8,281 bases of DNA from Deltaproteobacteria bacterium (GTDB taxonomy: Bacteria; Desulfobacterota; Desulfarculia; Adiutricales; Adiutricaceae): positions 1 through 8,281 of the forward strand of contig JAITLH010000291.1 in NCBI GenBank assembly GCA_031277995.1, read 5' to 3'. The translations under genes were made by a program, and so were the position numbers. Positions within the stretch are counted from its first letter, which is position 1. Each line of letters begins with the position of its first letter. Below are positions 4,583 through 8,281 of the stretch, piece by piece. Under the pieces are notes generated by a model, which did no database searches, had not been told where the DNA came from, and saw nothing but the letters and a program-made list of their open reading frames with translations.

Positions 4583-6649
4583 TTATGGCTGGCCACCCAT
4601 TTTGCCGCCACCGTCTTTTTTGAGGGCGATGGGTTCCAGGATTCTGGTACCCAAACTTCCGGCGGCTTGGTAACCGCCTTGGCTACGCCTGGCGTCTTCG
4701 ATCTCGCCGTAGGAACCACCGTGGCCGCCAATCCAGGTCATGACCCGTTCCGGCAGGTGGGCGGCCAGGCCAAAAAGTTTCCAGGTGGCCGTGATGGCGC
4801 AAAGGCCCAGGATTACGGCGAAGGCCAGAAAGCCCGAAATGCCCAAAAAACTTTCGCCCAGACGATCGAAACCAAAGACCGAAAAGATGTTCCCGACCAC
4901 CCGGCCAATGCCGTTTAGTAAGGCCATGGCCAAAAGGAAGCCCAGGACCATCATGGGGGGCCTTAGGAGAACGCCCAAAAATAGAAAATAACCTTGGCGC
5001 CCGGCTTGCCCGGCCAAGCCCTCACCCTCGGGGAGGGCGTGGGCGGCGACCCATAGGGGCGCCGCGGCCAGGGCTTCCAGGACGGCGACTAGCCAAGCCA
5101 GTAAACCGCCAAGCCAGAGAATGAAAGGCAGGGCCGGAAGAAAATAGGCCAAGGTAAATCCGTAACTGATTAGAAGCAAACTCAAAATAAGTAAATAAGG
5201 CCCCAAAGCCTCCACGGCCCCGGCCGCGCCGCCTATGACAAAACTGGAAATGGTCCCGGTCAAAACCGAGCCTATTTGCCCCAGGATGCTGGAAGAAGAA
5301 GATCCGGTGGCCTGGGCCAGGGTGTAGGAAGTGACCCTAAGGGCGATGACCGTTTCCGCGGCCGAGACCAAAAACCTTCCCAAACCGGCCAAGACCGGAA
5401 CGGGATCGCCCCGGGAGAGTTTGTCGATTAGGCCCGATAAGGCGTAACGGCCCAGGGCCCCGGAAATCTTGTCCCGAAAGTAATCCATGGACGGAAACTC
5501 GGCCGGGGGCGTTTCGGCCGAAACGGTTCTTTCCGGCCTATAGGCCCCGGCCAGATAGCGGCCCAGCCTTTCGTAGACGATCTCGAAATCGTCCAAGGCC
5601 TCGCCGTCCACGGGCGGTTCGCCACCGGAAAAGGTGACGGTTGAGTAAAGAAGCCTAGCCGATCTGTCCGAGAGCCTGGCTATGGTCCAGTAGTAGGCCC
5701 CGGCGGTGGCCCAGCCGTTTTCCGAGGCCACGCGGGCAAATTGGCTTACGTCGGCGGCAAGTTCCTCGGCGTCCTCGTCCTTAACCGTGTCCAGATAGGG
5801 CCTTACGGCGTCCCGGTAACGGAGAACGCTTTTGGCCAAAACCCCCGAATCGCTTTTGGTTATTTCTTTTTGGGGATCGGCCAAGACCTCGGATACCGCC
5901 CTTAAATCGTCAACCAGGGTCCTTACGGCCGATAGGCGCGCCCGGCAGAGATCCCCGGCCGGGTCGGGACAGGGAATCCTCAGGCGGCCCAAATCCCCCG
6001 GTCCCAGGCCGGAACTCTCGGGAACCGAGGGGGTTAAGACCAAAACCCCGTCAATATCGCCGTGGGGCGGCCAGTGGGTTTCGGTCACCAATGGACCGAC
6101 CACGCCCAAATCGAGCCTTTGCCTAAAGTATTCCTGGACGGTTAGGGCCCTTAAAAGTCCCCGGCCCAATTCCTCGGAATCCTCCACCAGATCGTCCGGG
6201 GCGGCCATGGCCATCTCGCCTCCGTTTTTGACGAACTGATCCAGGCCCTGGCTCCACAGATGGTTGGCCAAATTAACGCTCCCGCCGATAAAGATGAGCA
6301 TCAAGGCCTGGAAGATCGACAAGCCCTTGACCACCGGGGCCAAAAAGCCCAGGGCCCCGGCGAACCGAAGGGGCATCCACAAGCTTGAGTAACGCCTACC
6401 CAAAGGCACCCCCTCGCAAGCCGTCCCGGCCACGCCCTGGATCATGACGATGACAAAAAGTAACGAAACCCCGGCCAAGGCCACCCAGTTGAAGGTCGAA
6501 AACAGGCTCTGGGCCAAGGTCACGGCCGCCCCGCCCGATTGGCCGCCCCCGACCAAACTCTCCCAGCCCGGACCAAAAAGGGCGTTTAAGAGTTTGGCCC
6601 CTTGATCGTCCGGAGGGAGGCTATCGAAAAGTGACAAGGTTTCAATCAT
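4583..6649 (-). CDS. dotA: DotA/TraY family inner-membrane protein of the type IVB secretion system
   Basis: DotA (TraY) is a polytopic inner-membrane protein required for type IVB secretion and IncI conjugation. I choose ATG 6649 (688 aa): AAGGTGG at 6662-6656 lies 6 nt upstream, and the family-like N-terminus begins MIETLSLFDSLPPDD. A TTG 33 codons earlier lies within the preceding gene. Membrane segments are at about 54-72, 96-124, 480-503, 505-530, 553-580 and 604-628. Between the second and third lies a hydrophilic, probably periplasmic, region at 125-417, with Cys227 and Cys235 possibly a disulfide. The family signature is clear at 530-570: APLWVAAHALPEGEGLAGQ, then a GYFLFLGVLLRPPMMVLG block. 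Length is close to R64 TraY (about 745) and well below Legionella DotA (about 1048), the difference being a shorter loop and tail. It overlaps the upstream stop by 8 nt, so the two are probably translationally coupled. Confidence 0.95.
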   Translation of the reverse strand: MIETLSLFDSLPPDDQGAKLLNALFGPGWESLVGGGQSGGAAVTLAQSLFSTFNWVALAGVSLLFVIVMIQGVAGTACEGVPLGRRYSSLWMPLRFAGALGFLAPVVKGLSIFQALMLIFIGGSVNLANHLWSQGLDQFVKNGGEMAMAAPDDLVEDSEELGRGLLRALTVQEYFRQRLDLGVVGPLVTETHWPPHGDIDGVLVLTPSVPESSGLGPGDLGRLRIPCPDPAGDLCRARLSAVRTLVDDLRAVSEVLADPQKEITKSDSGVLAKSVLRYRDAVRPYLDTVKDEDAEELAADVSQFARVASENGWATAGAYYWTIARLSDRSARLLYSTVTFSGGEPPVDGEALDDFEIVYERLGRYLAGAYRPERTVSAETPPAEFPSMDYFRDKISGALGRYALSGLIDKLSRGDPVPVLAGLGRFLVSAAETVIALRVTSYTLAQATGSSSSSILGQIGSVLTGTISSFVIGGAAGAVEALGPYLLILSLLLISYGFTLAYFLPALPFILWLGGLLAWLVAVLEALAAAPLWVAAHALPEGEGLAGQAGRQGYFLFLGVLLRPPMMVLGFLLAMALLNGIGRVVGNIFSVFGFDRLGESFLGISGFLAFAVILGLCAITATWKLFGLAAHLPERVMTWIGGHGGSYGEIEDARRSQGGYQAAGSLGTRILEPIALKKDGGGKMGGQP

Positions 6650-8281
6650 GGCGTTCCACCTTAGAAGCTCGCCTGGACTTGGTACCCTTGGGGTTACCCC
6701 CGGCCCGTTTGGAACCGTCCTTTTCTTGGTTTTCTTCGGGCCGCCCAATCAAGGGAGCTTTTATGGCTTCGGGCAAGGCTTTGGCTTGGTCGGGAGAACT
6801 TTTTGCGGGCTTTTGGCCCCGCCCCCCACGGGGCCGCCCAATCAAGGGAGCTTTTTTGGCTTCTGGCGAGGCTTTGGCTTTCCGTTTAGCGCTTTTTCCG
6901 GGTTTATTGCCTTGGGCGTTTTTGGGTTTGGCGTTTTTATCGGGGCCCAATATCGGCTTCATTGGCTCAAAGTTTTCTTTGCCCATAATTTCTTCGAAAC
7001 TTACGAGTCCATTCTTTGAGTGTTTCCATAAAAAGTCATTAATGGCCTTATCGATTTGTTCCCAACCATAGTTTTTGCCCAGATTTTTGGTTTTCTGGCC
7101 GCGACCTAAAATTTTCGCCAATTCCGCCCAAGTTTCAGGATCCAACAATTGGTCAAGGTTATCCGGATCGCGGATGGGATTTTCCTCCAATAGATCCCTC
7201 CCGTAATGTCGTGCGGCGTTTAGCCTAAAGAGGGTAAGCAGTTTTCTAATGACTTGGCCAAAGCTCAACAATTCGACGTTTTTCATGTTGCGCTTGTTTT
7301 TGCCCCGACCCCTTATTTCGTCCGGGGCGTTATCCAAAGAGTTTTTGACCCGCGTCAAAAATGGAGCGAAATCAAAAGTATTTTTGTTTGAATAACCATT
7401 CGCGACAATGTTTTTAGGATCCTGTTTTGGCTGAAGCACGAGTAAGAGGTTATATTTACTCAAGTCGATATCGTGTTCGCGCAAAGCGCCGTCGAATAGA
7501 TCCCGTTTCGTAAAGACCATCGCGCCGGATTTTTTTAGTAACCTTTTGAGTTCTTCCTGGTCGTCTTTAGGCTTCTCAACCGGGCCAAATACATCGAGGG
7601 GCGCCAAATCCGGATTTTTGTAGTCAAACCCGTTAAACCAACCGGAAGTTGCCTGGTTTTGGCCGCCGGGACTTACGGCGTTCCCTTGTCCTTTAACCTC
7701 CCTAAAACCATCTAGCGAGTTTCTCGTCACCGTGGTGGTGACTATGGCTTCGACGTTGTAAAAGTTTTTATTGCCCACTTTGGTGACGGTTAACTTGAGC
7801 TCGGTTTTTTCGCGCGTTTCTTGACCCAAGCCGCATCCGTCCTCGCCCCGACTTTCTCCGCCGCCAAGGCTTTTTACCCCACCCGGCTCACACTGGGGAC
7901 GCCGATTGTCAACCCCAAAGCCAAAATTGTTAAGGGTATTCGAATTTTCGGCCCATTTTCTGGCCCGTATCACTTCCGGCGACGGCAACGTAACGGTTAA
8001 GCCTTCTCGGCTTTTAGGTTTGGCGCTCGCGTCCTTAGCCTGGGCAGTTATCCGAGGTTTTCTTTCCGTTGCCTTATCGGCTTTGGCCGTTTTAACTTCC
8101 TCGTCCCCCGCGCCCTCGGCCGACGCCTTTTCAATCCGGTCGGTTTGGGCAACCTTGCGAGGCCGGCCGCGCTTGGCCTTAACCGCTTCGGGCGAATCGT
8201 TTTCGCCTTGGCCAGGTTTGGCATTCTCGCGAGTCCGGCCGCCTTTGCCCTTAACCGCTTCGGGCGAATCGTTTTCGCCTT
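6642..8281 (-). CDS. Unrecognised basic repeat-rich protein upstream of dotA, 5' end beyond the window
   Basis: The frame is open from the right edge to TGA at 6644-6642, so at least 545 residues are visible and the true start is outside. A TTG at 7988 could open a shorter form, but it has no properly spaced ribosome binding site and the upstream frame has no stop. Four parts are visible. First, a basic repetitive N-terminal part (about 8281-8010) has two copies of QGENDSPEAVK and an AT-hook-like KRGRPRK. Second, a presumably folded core (about 8000-6945) contains ARKWAENSNTLNNFGFG, WFNGFDYKNPDLAPLDVF and YNLLLVLQPKQDP. Third, a Lys/Ala/Pro-rich tail has two KAPLIGRP units. Fourth, a basic end closes with SRRASKVERHD. 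I see no signal peptide or membrane segment in the visible part. Coupling to dotA ties it to secretion, as an apparatus, substrate or DNA-processing protein. I do not recognise the core. Confidence 0.85.
   Translation of the reverse strand, partial: GENDSPEAVKGKGGRTRENAKPGQGENDSPEAVKAKRGRPRKVAQTDRIEKASAEGAGDEEVKTAKADKATERKPRITAQAKDASAKPKSREGLTVTLPSPEVIRARKWAENSNTLNNFGFGVDNRRPQCEPGGVKSLGGGESRGEDGCGLGQETREKTELKLTVTKVGNKNFYNVEAIVTTTVTRNSLDGFREVKGQGNAVSPGGQNQATSGWFNGFDYKNPDLAPLDVFGPVEKPKDDQEELKRLLKKSGAMVFTKRDLFDGALREHDIDLSKYNLLLVLQPKQDPKNIVANGYSNKNTFDFAPFLTRVKNSLDNAPDEIRGRGKNKRNMKNVELLSFGQVIRKLLTLFRLNAARHYGRDLLEENPIRDPDNLDQLLDPETWAELAKILGRGQKTKNLGKNYGWEQIDKAINDFLWKHSKNGLVSFEEIMGKENFEPMKPILGPDKNAKPKNAQGNKPGKSAKRKAKASPEAKKAPLIGRPRGGRGQKPAKSSPDQAKALPEAIKAPLIGRPEENQEKDGSKRAGGNPKGTKSRRASKVERHD
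6656..6662 (-). promoter_or_regulatory. Ribosome binding site that fixes the dotA start
   Basis: AAGGTGG on the minus strand, 6 nt before ATG 6649, inside the end of the upstream gene. It supports a 688-aa DotA and an 8-nt ATGATTGA start/stop overlap rather than a longer protein from TTG 6748. Confidence 0.7.
6738..6880 (-). repeat. Two 31-codon-spaced in-frame repeats in the C-terminal tail
   Basis: The 25 nt at 6738-6762 recur exactly at 6831-6855, and similarity continues to 6787 and 6880, giving a 50-nt imperfect copy at a 93-nt offset. Each encodes Lys-Ala-Pro-Leu-Ile-Gly-Arg-Pro preceded by a Pro-Glu-Ala segment. Only the copy at 6831-6880 continues into GRPRGGRG (6839-6816), a weak AT-hook-like basic patch. 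Confidence 0.8.
8154..8281 (-). repeat. 72-nt imperfect tandem repeat, array continues past the right edge
   Basis: The 33 nt at 8177-8209 recur exactly at 8249-8281, and flanking bases back to 8157 and 8229 are similar, so the unit is 72 nt (24 codons). Each encodes QGENDSPEAVK followed by a basic Gly/Arg segment. In the copy nearer the core this segment is KRGRPRK (8174-8154), matching the AT-hook core Arg-Gly-Arg-Pro; in the outer copy it is degenerate, KGGRTRE (8246-8226). Confidence 0.8.

Noticed and set aside
6650..6748. 33-residue N-terminal extension of DotA from a TTG
   Set aside because: It lies within the repeat-coding end of the upstream gene and lacks a ribosome binding site, whereas ATG 6649 has AAGGTGG with good spacing and the expected family N-terminus.
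7986..7988. TTG as the start of the protein upstream of dotA
   Set aside because: The frame stays open to the window edge, the upstream codons carry coherent repeats, and no well-spaced ribosome binding site precedes this TTG.
8154..8281. CRISPR array
   Set aside because: The repeat unit is in frame, directly adjacent and coding with no unique spacers; it is a protein tandem repeat.

Overview
All genes I can support in this window lie on the minus strand and read from high to low coordinates. The recognisable core is part of a type IVB (Dot/Icm, IncI-like Tra) secretion or conjugation system. In transcription order it holds: a large unrecognised protein open at the right edge; dotA (traY); a two-membrane-segment protein resembling IcmV/TraX; a strongly acidic low-complexity protein; dotD (traH); dotC (traI); a doubtful 107-codon ORF; and the first 16 codons of another gene at the left edge. 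The dotA to icmV and dotD to dotC neighbourhoods match the order of the IncI tra region and of the Legionella dot/icm clusters. The genes are packed as one operon: dotA overlaps the gene before it by 8 nt, two other junctions are 4-nt ATGA overlaps, and I see no rho-independent terminator on the minus strand.

The organism is a Gram-negative bacterium, since DotC and DotD serve an outer-membrane complex. Codons are GCC-, AAG- and TTA/TTG-rich and the base composition is moderately GC-rich. A deltaproteobacterial (Desulfobacterota) or gammaproteobacterial host, plasmid or integrative element would all fit. I cannot fix the taxon from the sequence.

The unusual part is the dressing of this conserved machinery. 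The partial protein before dotA (at least 545 aa) has basic repetitive ends, one with an AT-hook-like KRGRPRK, around an AT-richer central domain that I do not recognise. The IcmV-like protein carries about 300 residues of mostly low-complexity sequence, including a 64-residue Gln-x-Gln-x tract, before its membrane hairpin. The next gene encodes a 280-aa protein with about 125 nearly uninterrupted Asp/Glu residues between basic ends. DotD has a 40-residue cytoplasmic leader before its lipoprotein signal, and DotC has a signal sequence without a clear lipobox. DotC, DotD and probably the left-edge protein share a short N-terminal Asn-Pro-Lys motif.

As a system, DotD and DotC should help build the outer-membrane ring with DotH (not in this window), while DotA and the IcmV-like protein sit in the inner membrane. 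The two unknown proteins, one strongly basic at its ends and one strongly acidic, are translationally tied to the apparatus genes. They are the best candidates for an undescribed, lineage-specific addition to the secretion system.
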